6,591 nt of DNA from Acidimicrobiaceae bacterium (GTDB taxonomy: Bacteria > Actinomycetota > Acidimicrobiia > Acidimicrobiales > RAAP-2): NCBI GenBank assembly GCA_003152555.1, contig PMAL01000125.1, positions 1 through 6,591 of the forward strand. The letters run 5' to 3'. Below the pieces are notes generated by a model that did no database searches, had not been told where the DNA came from, and worked only from the letters and a program-made list of their open reading frames with translations. Below, piece after piece: positions 1 through 5,752 of this stretch (positions are counted from its first letter, which is position 1; each line of letters begins with the position of its first letter). Both the position numbers and the translations under genes were made by a program.

Positions 1-116
1 GACGTGAACCCTCAGGCACCGACTGTCGTCTTGACCAAAATGTTATGCACGAACTGACTTGAAGCCGCATTGCGAGCGGCCGGAGTTCGGATTAGGTCAC
101 GCGTTCGATCTGACTT

Positions 117-1211
117 CTATTTGATGTTTCGAATGAATGACCCGTTGGACGAGTTCCATTCCATTACTGAGCCGAATTGATTGACGACCCAGACGCGAGA
201 ACGGGTGGCAGCGACAGCAGTGAAAGCGGCACCACCGTGAGAGTGACCCACTTGCGCTTTCGTCAACCTGTAATGCGTGTCCTTTATGGCTCGAATCACC
301 GATCCAGTGTTCGCGTTTAGTTCCGTGACACTGCCAGTGTTGTCTTGGTTCGTTATCCAGAGATGCGAACCATTGACAATCATCGCGGTCACAAATCCAA
401 CCACGGGCACTTTGTGCTTGATGACTCGAATCACAGAACCGGTACGAGTGTCGAGATCAACGAGCTTTCCGTACGAGTCACCTGTGATCCATACGTGGTC
501 TCCGTCGGCGGCAAGGATCCCCCTGGTGTTGCGCCACGGTCCGTTTCCAGCCTTGATCACGCGGATCACCAATCCCGAAAGGGTGTTCAGTTCAATGATT
601 TGGTTTCCCGTGACGGTCAGGTCTGACACCACTACTCGAGAACCGCTGATCGCCATGTCGAGGGGACCGTAGAACACTCCAGTTGTCGGATTGGAGAGGA
701 ATTGGATGTGGAGGTGGACAACGCGAATCAGCGCACCGCTGCTGGCATCGAGTTCCGTCACGGATTCGTTGTGAGCGTTTAAGACCCAGGCAGTCTGTTC
801 GCTGAAATCGATGGGTCCAGAGTCGAAATCGAAGTCGTAGGCTTTGGCGCGCATCACTCGGATCAGGGCTCCATCGCTGGCGTTTAACTCCGCCACCGAG
901 TTGTTACTTATCACCCACAGATGCCCGGCGTTGTAGGAGATGCTCTCCGGCTCCAGGTTGCCGTCATCCTTTGCGGTGATGATGCGAATGACCGATCCCG
1001 TATCGGCGTCGAGTTCGACGATGTTCTTGCTGAAGTTGACGACCCAGAGGTGAGAACCATGCGAAGCCACGGCCCACGGCTCTTGGAAGAGAGCGGGCAC
1101 TTTCGTCGAGGCCGATACTTCCGACGAAAACGGCGACGGTTCGGCCGCCATGGCGACACTGCCAATCAACGCGATCGCGATGAGCCATGGAACTCGAACT
1201 ATGCGTTTCAT
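117..1211 (-). CDS. Secreted seven-bladed beta-propeller protein (YVTN/NHL-like), function unknown
   Basis: Predicted exported repeat protein of 364 residues. Residues 1-22 form a Sec signal peptide: MKR, then a hydrophobic stretch, then AMA before AEP, which fits signal peptidase I cleavage. There is no lipobox cysteine and no C-terminal anchor, so it should be released or held extracytoplasmically. The rest is seven degenerate repeats, each with a HLWV-N-like strand followed by a turn and strand of the form ELNAxTGSVIRVIK. The second element occurs at about residues 65-80, 107-122, 152-167, 206-221, 251-266, 296-311 and 350-364, giving 42-54-residue spacing, as in a seven-bladed propeller. 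Such folds bind ligands or proteins; no catalytic residues are visible and no partner gene is adjacent. ATG at 1211 is preferred; GTG at 1217 (two residues longer) is possible. Neither has a clear Shine-Dalgarno. The family assignment is by repeat pattern; the function is unknown. Confidence 0.85.
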   Translation of the reverse strand: MKRIVRVPWLIAIALIGSVAMAAEPSPFSSEVSASTKVPALFQEPWAVASHGSHLWVVNFSKNIVELDADTGSVIRIITAKDDGNLEPESISYNAGHLWVISNNSVAELNASDGALIRVMRAKAYDFDFDSGPIDFSEQTAWVLNAHNESVTELDASSGALIRVVHLHIQFLSNPTTGVFYGPLDMAISGSRVVVSDLTVTGNQIIELNTLSGLVIRVIKAGNGPWRNTRGILAADGDHVWITGDSYGKLVDLDTRTGSVIRVIKHKVPVVGFVTAMIVNGSHLWITNQDNTGSVTELNANTGSVIRAIKDTHYRLTKAQVGHSHGGAAFTAVAATRSRVWVVNQFGSVMEWNSSNGSFIRNIK

Positions 1212-1339
1212 CGTCACGAGGAAGAAGGCCGCGGAGCGTCCACGGTGAACCCATCGATGGAGCCCTGGTCCGTTCGCTTTGGGATAGCGCCACCTTTCAA
1301 TTGGTCATGATGAACTGTACGTCTCACGACATGATTCGC

Positions 1340-1370
1340 CGGGTGCATCATGTGTGTATCACAGCACCCG
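1340..1370. repeat. Nested inverted repeat CGGGTGC/GCACCCG
   Basis: A perfect 7-bp inverted repeat, CGGGTGC at 1340-1346 and GCACCCG at 1364-1370, encloses a second small one, TGTG (1353-1356) and CACA (1360-1363). If transcribed, this folds as a GC-rich stem, a 6-nt one-sided bulge and a short upper stem with a TAT loop. There is no T-run on either side, so a simple intrinsic terminator is not supported. It could be a protein-binding site or a leader structure; which one cannot be told from sequence. Confidence 0.45.
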
Positions 1371-1391
1371 CAAACTGCCCTGAAGGTTCAT

Positions 1392-1470
1392 GGCCATTGC
1401 AAATTAAACGAAAACTAGGTGCCGGAGATTATTGGTGTCGAAGGCCCGAAGCGACAGATTTGCAATGGCC
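1392..1470. repeat. 13-bp perfect inverted repeat with 53-bp spacer
   Basis: GGCCATTGCAAAT at 1392-1404 is the exact reverse complement of ATTTGCAATGGCC at 1458-1470. Each arm contains the self-complementary core TTGCAA (1397-1402 and 1460-1465), and the two core centres are 63 bp apart, close to six turns of B-DNA. A smaller TGTCG/CGACA repeat (1436-1440 with 1452-1456) lies inside. Possible readings are a pair of operators that loop, a small MITE-like remnant, or a long-range RNA stem. No flanking target-site duplication is visible, which weakens the mobile-element reading. Confidence 0.65.
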
Positions 1471-1508
1471 CGGTTGTTTCGCGAGATTCCCTACAGGAAA
1501 ATCACCCT

Positions 1509-1540
1509 GATGCAAACGCTGCATCCTTGACGGTTGCATC
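1509..1540 (+). promoter_or_regulatory. Putative PadR operator: GATGCA/TGCATC half-sites
   Basis: GATGCA (1509-1514) and TGCATC (1520-1525) form a perfect inverted repeat with a 5-bp spacer, ending one base before the -35 box. A further TGCATC (1535-1540) lies between the -35 and -10 boxes and pairs with the first half-site as GATGCAA/TTGCATC. A dimeric winged-helix protein bound here would block RNA polymerase. PadR-family proteins commonly repress their own promoters through dyad sites, so autoregulation by the gene just downstream is the natural inference; no binding data are available. Confidence 0.5.
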
Positions 1541-1555
1541 GCTTATCGATATAGT
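1527..1555 (+). promoter_or_regulatory. Sigma-70-type promoter of padR, predicted leaderless start
   Basis: The -35 box TTGACG (1527-1532) and the -10 box TATAGT (1550-1555) each match the vegetative consensus at five of six positions and are separated by an optimal 17 bp. Six bases separate the -10 box from the ATG at 1562, so transcription should begin at or within a base or two of the start codon. No Shine-Dalgarno is present before this ATG, which agrees with a leaderless mRNA, a common arrangement in actinobacteria. Confidence 0.75.
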
Positions 1556-1561
1556 AATTCG

Positions 1562-1900
1562 ATGACCGACTCGAAGGACTCACTAATGGGACTGGGCCGA
1601 AATGCCGGTGCCGCCGTCCTCATACTTTCCAGTCTCGCGGGTGGTGACAAACACGGCTACGCCCTCGTAAAGGACGTTGAGGAGTTCGCCGGAGTCCATC
1701 TGCCCCCCGGCACGCTCTACCAGGTTCTCGCTCGACTCGAAAGTCGGGGGCTGATTATTGCTCTTAAGGCCGATAACCGTCGACGTCCCTATCGCATGAC
1801 CGCCCAGGGCGCGACAGTACTCGCCGAGTACTTCACCGCACAGCGGCGAATTCTCAAAACCGGTCAGGCTCGACTCAAGCGTTCATGGACACTGGCGTGA
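1562..1900 (+). CDS. PadR-family winged-helix transcriptional regulator
   Basis: A 112-residue DNA-binding regulator, probably a repressor of its own operon. Family features are in the expected order: AAVLILSSLAGGDKHGYALVKDVEEFAG (about 17-44) with the hallmark HGY at 31-33, the recognition-helix segment PPGTLYQVLARLESRGLI (48-65), and the wing with RRRPYRMTAQG (73-83). The tail after the wing is only about 30 residues, so it belongs to the short PadR type lacking a large C-terminal helical domain; dimerisation would rely on the remaining helix. The start follows from the promoter, which places the transcript 5' end at this ATG; an internal ATG at residue 9 is less likely. The 3' end overlaps the next gene by 16 bases, so the two are one operon and probably translationally coupled. 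The inducing signal is unknown. Confidence 0.95.
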   Translation: MTDSKDSLMGLGRNAGAAVLILSSLAGGDKHGYALVKDVEEFAGVHLPPGTLYQVLARLESRGLIIALKADNRRRPYRMTAQGATVLAEYFTAQRRILKTGQARLKRSWTLA

Positions 1901-2934
1901 ATATCGACTTCGACGACACGCGCCGCGCGACGCGGCTTCTTCGCTGGTACCCGGTCGCGTGGCGCGAGCGCTACGGTGAGGAGTTCCTCGACCACCTGGA
2001 ACAAGAGTTCGCCGAACGTCCGCACGATCGCCGGCGAAGTGTCAACGTTGCGTACAAGGGTCTCGTCGCTCGCGTCGCCGATGTTGGCCTCTCAAGCTCG
2101 ACGGTGGGCACCGAGGATCGGACTCGCGCGGCGCTCGGTACGAGTTTCGTGTTGAGCGTTCTGGCGTCGATAATCACGCTCAACTTTTGGTCACGGGCGA
2201 TGGGCCTGTGGAGCGCGCGCAAGTTCCACCCGATACCGGTTTCTGCTACTGCCGGTATTCTCACGGTCGCTACGGCGTTCCTGATGGTGGTCCTCATAGC
2301 GATGGTTGTGACCGTCATCCTCTACGCTCTGCGACAGGCAGTGCACGGACGCGCCCGACCGCTCCTTTGGCCTTCTATTTTCGCCGTGGTGTCGGGCGCA
2401 TTGCTGCTCTACTCCGTACGCTGGCTGCCCAGAATGCTAGAGAGATACAGCCATATGTTCCAAGGTGGCGTTCGGTGGACGCACCTTGGTTCCACCATTT
2501 ACGCGTTTTCACAGATCACGTGGGTGTTGACGCAACAATGGGTCCAACTATGGGGACAGGCCTCGACCAGTACACCCACAGCAATGATCGTGGTGAACGA
2601 CCTGGTGCCAGTCGCCCTGTTGGTCTTTGGTGTGTCGATCGCATCGCTAGTGCGTCGAGTCGAACTACCACGCATTAGTGCGCGACTCGGCATGGCGACC
2701 GTGGCTCTTCTTGGAGCACTTATCGGCGTGTTCGTCCTCACGTATCTCGTGTGGCTCACGGCTGGCGGGCCAATGGGAACGCACTACTTTGTCCCGGAAG
2801 GCTCCTTGGCCGGTGTCATCTATTTGATCTTTCTCGCACTCATCGCCATACTTATTGGTCGATCAGGACTTCTCGCAAGGAGATTCGAGCGAACTCCTCA
2901 GGTCACTTCAAAAGAAAACACCCGTCCAGTTTGA
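1885..2934 (+). CDS. Polytopic membrane protein of PadR operon, function unknown
   Basis: A 349-residue protein with a cytosolic-looking N-terminal region and about six or seven membrane segments. Residues 16-60 contain RLLRWYPVAWRERYGEEFLDHLEQEFAERP, a block that recurs in actinobacterial membrane proteins beside PadR genes and resembles the 'permease prefix' region of PadR-linked permeases. Hydrophobic segments lie near 82-101, 122-148, 160-178, possibly 204-222, then 233-256, 269-292 and 308-325. No ABC ATPase motif, transporter signature or catalytic motif is visible, and no ATPase gene follows. ATG at 1885 overlaps padR by 16 bases. GTG at 1897 would give the compact GTGA stop/start overlap typical of translational coupling and a protein four residues shorter; neither has a strong ribosome site. 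By context it is the regulated target of PadR. Transport, envelope or stress roles would be guesses. Confidence 0.85.
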   Translation: MDTGVNIDFDDTRRATRLLRWYPVAWRERYGEEFLDHLEQEFAERPHDRRRSVNVAYKGLVARVADVGLSSSTVGTEDRTRAALGTSFVLSVLASIITLNFWSRAMGLWSARKFHPIPVSATAGILTVATAFLMVVLIAMVVTVILYALRQAVHGRARPLLWPSIFAVVSGALLLYSVRWLPRMLERYSHMFQGGVRWTHLGSTIYAFSQITWVLTQQWVQLWGQASTSTPTAMIVVNDLVPVALLVFGVSIASLVRRVELPRISARLGMATVALLGALIGVFVLTYLVWLTAGGPMGTHYFVPEGSLAGVIYLIFLALIAILIGRSGLLARRFERTPQVTSKENTRPV

Positions 2935-3109
2935 TTTCCGATTTGCATTACTCGCGTAGCCGAGCGTCAGCACGCCCATCCATCGGTCATCGGAAGATCG
3001 CTGATAGATCGAACCCTCTCCGTTACCTCTCGAGCTTGTCATTTTGTCGTCTAGGTGGTGACCCTCAGGCGCGGTGGCACCCCGCTAACTTCCGATGAGC
3101 CGAAAAACT
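2935..3109. other. Intergenic stretch between the padR operon and tRNA-Val
   Basis: The 175 bases between these convergent units contain no supported gene. Short, weak inverted repeats such as CTCG/CGAG near 2950-2964 occur but lack a T-run, so no clear terminator for the padR operon could be assigned. Five A residues at 3103-3107 give a T-run on the minus strand just beyond the tRNA 3' end and may help terminate the tRNA transcript. Confidence 0.5.
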
Positions 3110-3186
3110 TGGTGGGCCGTACAGGACTTGAACCTGTGACCCCTTGCGTGTCATGCAAGTGCGCTACCAGACTGCGCCAACGGCCC
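3110..3186 (-). tRNA. tRNA-Val (anticodon GAC), CCA encoded
   Basis: The minus strand folds as a complete cloverleaf. The acceptor stem pairs GGGCCGT with ACGGCCC over 7 bp. The D stem is GCGC/GCGC with a 9-nt loop holding GG. The anticodon stem is CTTGC/GCAAG around the loop ATGACAC, with T33 and anticodon GAC. The variable loop has 5 nt, and the T stem ACAGG/CCTGT carries the loop TTCAAGT. The discriminator is A, and CCA is encoded at 3112-3110. GAC reads the valine codons GUC and GUU. The mature body spans 3113-3186. It lies 60 bases downstream of the exonuclease gene on the same strand, with its own possible -10 element between them. Confidence 0.96.
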
Positions 3187-3197
3187 CTGAGGGAGCA

Positions 3198-3203
3198 ACC
3201 TTA
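3198..3203 (-). promoter_or_regulatory. Possible tRNA-Val -10 box (TAAGGT)
   Basis: On the minus strand TAAGGT lies 11 bases before the tRNA 5' end, which would give a short 5' leader. TAAGGT is a common -10 form at stable-RNA promoters of high-GC Gram-positives. No good -35 is found at 17 or 18 bp (ATGGTT or GATGGT), so the assignment rests on the -10 box and its position only. Confidence 0.35.
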
Positions 3204-3230
3204 CCACCCGGCAGTAGGAGAACCATCCCC

Positions 3231-3255
3231 AAAAACTGAGCCTCGATTAACCGAG
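3231..3255 (-). terminator. Weak possible terminator at the exonuclease gene end
   Basis: On the minus strand CTCG/CGAG (3252-3255 with 3242-3245) forms a 4-bp stem whose loop contains part of the stop codon, followed six bases later by TTTTT (3231-3235). The stem is short and the T-run is spaced away from it, so termination would be inefficient at best. Read-through into the tRNA is possible. Confidence 0.22.
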
Positions 3256-3903
3256 CGACTTCATTTGAGACGTGGCCGGGGCCGTCAAACCAAACGACAT
3301 CTGTCCGGCATTGTTGACGAGCACTTGTTCAAAGAAGACTTCGACGGCCGCACGTGCGTCAGCGAGGGCATCATGCCCGCCTTGTTTGACGCCGTAGTGC
3401 GCGCAGAGGTAACCCAGTCCCCTTCGGGGCCGATCCGCACGACTCGGCTCAATCAACAGGTCGTGATCGACTACGTCGATGATGCGCAATCGAGAGATCT
3501 TCAGACCATCATCATCGGGTGACCTCGAAAACACAGACTCGTAGCTCCAGCGCAACATCTCGACGTCGAACCGCAGCAAATTAGACCCCACGAAGTACGC
3601 GTTGAGATCTTGATATCGACTCAAGATTTCGACGGCCCGCGTGAGACCCTCCTTCAGCGAGTAGACCGAATCGGTTGATCGCTTACGTTCAATATCTTCG
3701 ACGGAGAGCCCGTGGACTTTGCGCGCGCCGTCGCTGATGGGGCGGTCCGGTAAAACAAAGAAGTGTTCTTCTTCTTCCGGTTGACCGTAGCGATAGGCGC
3801 AGAATCCATACGATATGGCCCGCTCGAGCGTGACATCCAGGCCCGTCGTTTCGGTGTCGAAGCCCACGACGAGCTCGGGCACCTGCAGGAATCTCTTTGT
3901 CAC
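3247..3903 (-). CDS. DEDDh 3'-5' exonuclease, DnaQ / Pol III epsilon-like
   Basis: A stand-alone exonuclease of 218 residues that should remove nucleotides from DNA or RNA 3' ends using two metal ions. All three Exo motifs are visible: Exo I FDTETTGLD with D16 and E18, Exo II in NAYFVGSNLLRFDVEML with D113, and Exo III HDALADARA with H177 and D182. This gives the DEDDh set, so the enzyme should be active. An additional IIDVVDHD block near 141-148 matches the conserved strand after Exo II. The length fits a single exonuclease domain plus a tail of about 25 residues; there is no BRCT, helicase or polymerase domain. Whether it proofreads for Pol III or acts in repair or RNA turnover cannot be decided. 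The start is GTG with only a weak upstream GGTGGT; GTG at codon 8 is an alternative that still keeps Exo I. Confidence 0.92.
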   Translation of the reverse strand: MTKRFLQVPELVVGFDTETTGLDVTLERAISYGFCAYRYGQPEEEEHFFVLPDRPISDGARKVHGLSVEDIERKRSTDSVYSLKEGLTRAVEILSRYQDLNAYFVGSNLLRFDVEMLRWSYESVFSRSPDDDGLKISRLRIIDVVDHDLLIEPSRADRPRRGLGYLCAHYGVKQGGHDALADARAAVEVFFEQVLVNNAGQMSFGLTAPATSQMKSLG

Positions 3904-4168
3904 ACCACCATCTTGCCAGCCGCGTGCGACATCTGCTGTCCGTTAACTGCGCGGCAGTCGGCGCTCCACGCACGGCGCGGTTGGAGAGAAGTCGCTGTCG
4001 TGTCCACTCGAGGTGCGTAAATGCATCAGGCACCCTGAAATGTCGCTGAAGCATGCCCACTAGTCTGCAACGATATGCCACGACCAATTCCACGTGTCAC
4101 AGTCACCTGGCAACATGATTTCGGCTCGCCTCTTACCTTAAGTTCCACCGTGAAACGGAGTGATCATC
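3904..4168. other. Divergent intergenic region, exonuclease / MFS exporter
   Basis: These 265 bases must carry promoters for both the minus-strand exonuclease and the plus-strand exporter. I see no convincing -35/-10 pair on either strand; T/A-richer candidates such as TTAAGT near 4138-4143 lack a matching -35. Minor elements are a GGTGC/GCACC repeat with a 13-bp spacer (4012-4034), a TGCATC hexamer (4022-4027) and CACGTG (4091-4096). No adjacent TetR- or MarR-type regulator gene accompanies the exporter in this window. Confidence 0.45.
4157..4160 (+). promoter_or_regulatory. Ribosome binding site GGAG of the MFS gene
   Basis: GGAG lies eight bases before the ATG at 4169, an ideal spacing. 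It decides the start: the in-frame GTG at 4160 would begin inside this site, so the ATG is preferred and the protein begins MDKKWW. This is the only clear Shine-Dalgarno among the genes of the window. Confidence 0.7.
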
Positions 4169-5698
4169 ATGGATAAGAAATGGTGGACGCTCATCGTTGT
4201 CTGTGCCGCGACCTTCATGCTGCTGCTCGACGTCACCATCGTCGTCGTGGCCCTGCCCGAGATCCAAAAGGGACTGCACACAAACTTCTCCGACGTGCAG
4301 TGGGTGATCGACGCGTACGCGCTCACGTTGGCTTCGCTCTTGCTAACCGCCGGATCGCTCGCCGACCGATACGGACGCCGGCTCCTCTTCACGATCGGCC
4401 TTGTCATCTTCACGCTGGGATCACTGACGTGCGGATTGGCGCAGTCGCCGCTGATGTTGATCCTCTCTCGCAGTGCCCAGGGGATCGGCGGCGCGATCAT
4501 GTTCTCGACCTCTCTGGCACTGTTAGCGCAGAGTTTCCGCGGCAAGGAACGCGGCGTTGCCTTTGGAGTGTGGGGCGCGGTCACCGGCGTCGCCACGGCA
4601 TTGGGTCCAATCCTTGGTGGCGTCATCACCAGCGAGATCAGTTGGCGTGGCATCTTCCTCGTCAACATTCCTATCGGGGTGGTCGCGATTGCCGTCACCC
4701 TGTGGAAGGTCGACGAATCACTGACCCCCGACGCCTCGCGGCCTGACTGGGCTGGATTCATCTCGCTCACGGGTGGCCTCGTGAGCCTCGTCTATGGATT
4801 GATCGACGCCAGCGTCACCAGTTGGAGCAACTCCGCGGTTGTACTCTGCCTGATTCTTGCCGTCGTGCTACTCATTGCCTTTGGAGTCATTGAAAATCGA
4901 GCGGCGCATCCGCTGTTTGACCTGTCGCTCTTTCGAACACCCACCTTCACTGGGGGACTGATTGCCGCGTTCACTATGAACGGCTCGCTGTTCGCTATGT
5001 TGCTCTACCTCGTGCTCTACCTGCAAGATGACCTCGGCTACTCAGCACTGGCGACCGGGGTGCGACTCTTGCTCGTGAGCGGCTGCACCCTCGTCTCGGC
5101 TGTCACCGCGGGCCGCCTCAGCAGTCACATGCCCGTTCGCTGGCTAATTGGCCCCGGACTTTTGCTCGTGGGCATTGGTCTTTTGCTTATGGCGGGGATC
5201 ACCGGGACCAGTTCGTGGACCCACATGATTCCCGGCTTCCTCGTCGCGGGCGTTGGCAGCGGCATGGTGAACCCGCCACTCGCCTCGACCGCAGTGGGTG
5301 TGGTCTCACCGGAACGCTCGGGCATGGCCTCGGGCGTCAACACCACCTTTCGCCAGATCGGCATCGCGACGAGCATCGCTGGTTTCGGTTCAATATTCAC
5401 CACCTCCATTCGCCACCACCTCGTGAACGCGCTGGCATTGGTACCGGCGCTCGCAGGCCGCGCGCCCCAGGTCGTCACCGCCATCCAACAAGGAAATGCG
5501 GGCAGCGTCTTCAAATCCGTGCCAGCGAGCGCACGGGGAATTCTGGCCGGCGCCATCCACACCAGTTTCGCGGGAGCTATGAACGACCTGCTCATCGTGA
5601 GCGGGGTCCTGGCACTAGTGGGCGCCGTCTGTTCGGTATTGCTGATTCGCAGCAAGGACTTCGTTTCGTCCCAGCCCGGCTCAGCTCCCGACCACTAG
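4169..5698 (+). CDS. MFS drug exporter, DHA2 (EmrB/QacA) family, 14 TM
   Basis: A 509-residue inner-membrane proton-driven antiporter, probably exporting drugs or toxic metabolites. In order: TM1 with LLLDVTIVVVALP (18-30), including the membrane-embedded D21 typical of DHA2 proteins; QWVIDAYAL (44-52); motif A GSLADRYGRRLLF (62-74); motif B with R101 and QGIGGAI; and motif C GPILGGVI (146-153) in TM5, the antiporter signature. SWRGIFLVNIPIG (158-170) follows, then central helices and PLFDLSLFR (248-256), a block usual before TM9. The long loop at about 415-470 before the last helix is typical of 14-TM members. The family sequence usually reads DxTIVNVALP; here the Asn is Val (residue 26). 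The substrate cannot be inferred. The reductase gene follows after a 54-base gap. Confidence 0.93.
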   Translation: MDKKWWTLIVVCAATFMLLLDVTIVVVALPEIQKGLHTNFSDVQWVIDAYALTLASLLLTAGSLADRYGRRLLFTIGLVIFTLGSLTCGLAQSPLMLILSRSAQGIGGAIMFSTSLALLAQSFRGKERGVAFGVWGAVTGVATALGPILGGVITSEISWRGIFLVNIPIGVVAIAVTLWKVDESLTPDASRPDWAGFISLTGGLVSLVYGLIDASVTSWSNSAVVLCLILAVVLLIAFGVIENRAAHPLFDLSLFRTPTFTGGLIAAFTMNGSLFAMLLYLVLYLQDDLGYSALATGVRLLLVSGCTLVSAVTAGRLSSHMPVRWLIGPGLLLVGIGLLLMAGITGTSSWTHMIPGFLVAGVGSGMVNPPLASTAVGVVSPERSGMASGVNTTFRQIGIATSIAGFGSIFTTSIRHHLVNALALVPALAGRAPQVVTAIQQGNAGSVFKSVPASARGILAGAIHTSFAGAMNDLLIVSGVLALVGAVCSVLLIRSKDFVSSQPGSAPDH

Positions 5699-5732
5699 CC
5701 AACGAGATCAAATCTCTGCGTCACGATCTCGC

Positions 5733-5750
5733 GCCCACCATAAAGTGGGC
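5733..5750 (+). promoter_or_regulatory. Palindrome overlapping a possible -10 box before the reductase gene
   Basis: GCCCAC and GTGGGC form a perfect 6-bp inverted repeat around CATAAA, ending two bases before the ATG at 5753. The sequence TAAAGT (5741-5746) inside it resembles a -10 box and leaves six bases to the ATG, the same distance as at padR, so a leaderless transcript is possible. The -35 is poor (GCGTCA at 5718-5723, 17-bp spacer). In RNA from upstream the same bases would make a hairpin without a T-run, so it is not a typical terminator. Confidence 0.4.
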
Positions 5751-5752
5751 CT

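Larger units (their letters stand above)
1218..1561. other. Divergent intergenic region rich in inverted repeats
   Basis: This 344-base gap separates the minus-strand propeller gene from the plus-strand padR gene. It holds a strong promoter just before padR, a GATGCA/TGCATC inverted repeat, a 13-bp perfect inverted repeat (1392-1404 with 1458-1470) and a nested hairpin at 1340-1370, each listed separately. A plus-strand open frame crosses part of it (1187-1510), but its translation is low in complexity and Arg/Ser/Pro-rich, has no recognisable domain, and overlaps the start of the propeller gene in antisense, so it is not called. I could not find a convincing promoter for the propeller gene on the minus strand. 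Confidence 0.7.

Noticed and set aside
64..80. GCCGC/GCGGC hairpin downstream of the propeller gene as its terminator
   Set aside because: The stem is only 5 bp with a 7-nt loop and there is no T-run after it on the minus strand.
1..116. Search for a gene or element at the window start
   Set aside because: Nothing beyond the weak hairpin is supported; a TTGACC at 32-37 has no -10 partner.
1187..1510. Plus-strand open frame of 107 codons across the intergenic region
   Set aside because: It is antisense to the start of the propeller gene, has no domain or ribosome site, and runs through the inverted repeats; its composition looks like noncoding GC-rich sequence.
2187..2678. Plus-strand open frame of 163 codons inside the membrane-protein gene
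   Set aside because: It is an out-of-frame shadow; the overlapping frame has coherent membrane helices and the prefix block.
8..3070. The 10-mer ACCCTCAGGC at 8-17 and 3061-3070, next to the tRNA, as possible attachment-site repeats
   Set aside because: Around twenty shared 10-mers are expected by chance in a window this size, the copy is not inside the tRNA, and no integrase gene lies between them.
3055..3522. Plus-strand open frame of 155 codons
   Set aside because: It reads through the tRNA in antisense and through the C-terminal half of the exonuclease gene, whose catalytic motifs make the minus-strand reading certain.
4138..4770. Minus-strand open frame of 210 codons opposite the exporter
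   Set aside because: It is a shadow of the exporter gene: no family features, while the plus strand carries all MFS motifs.
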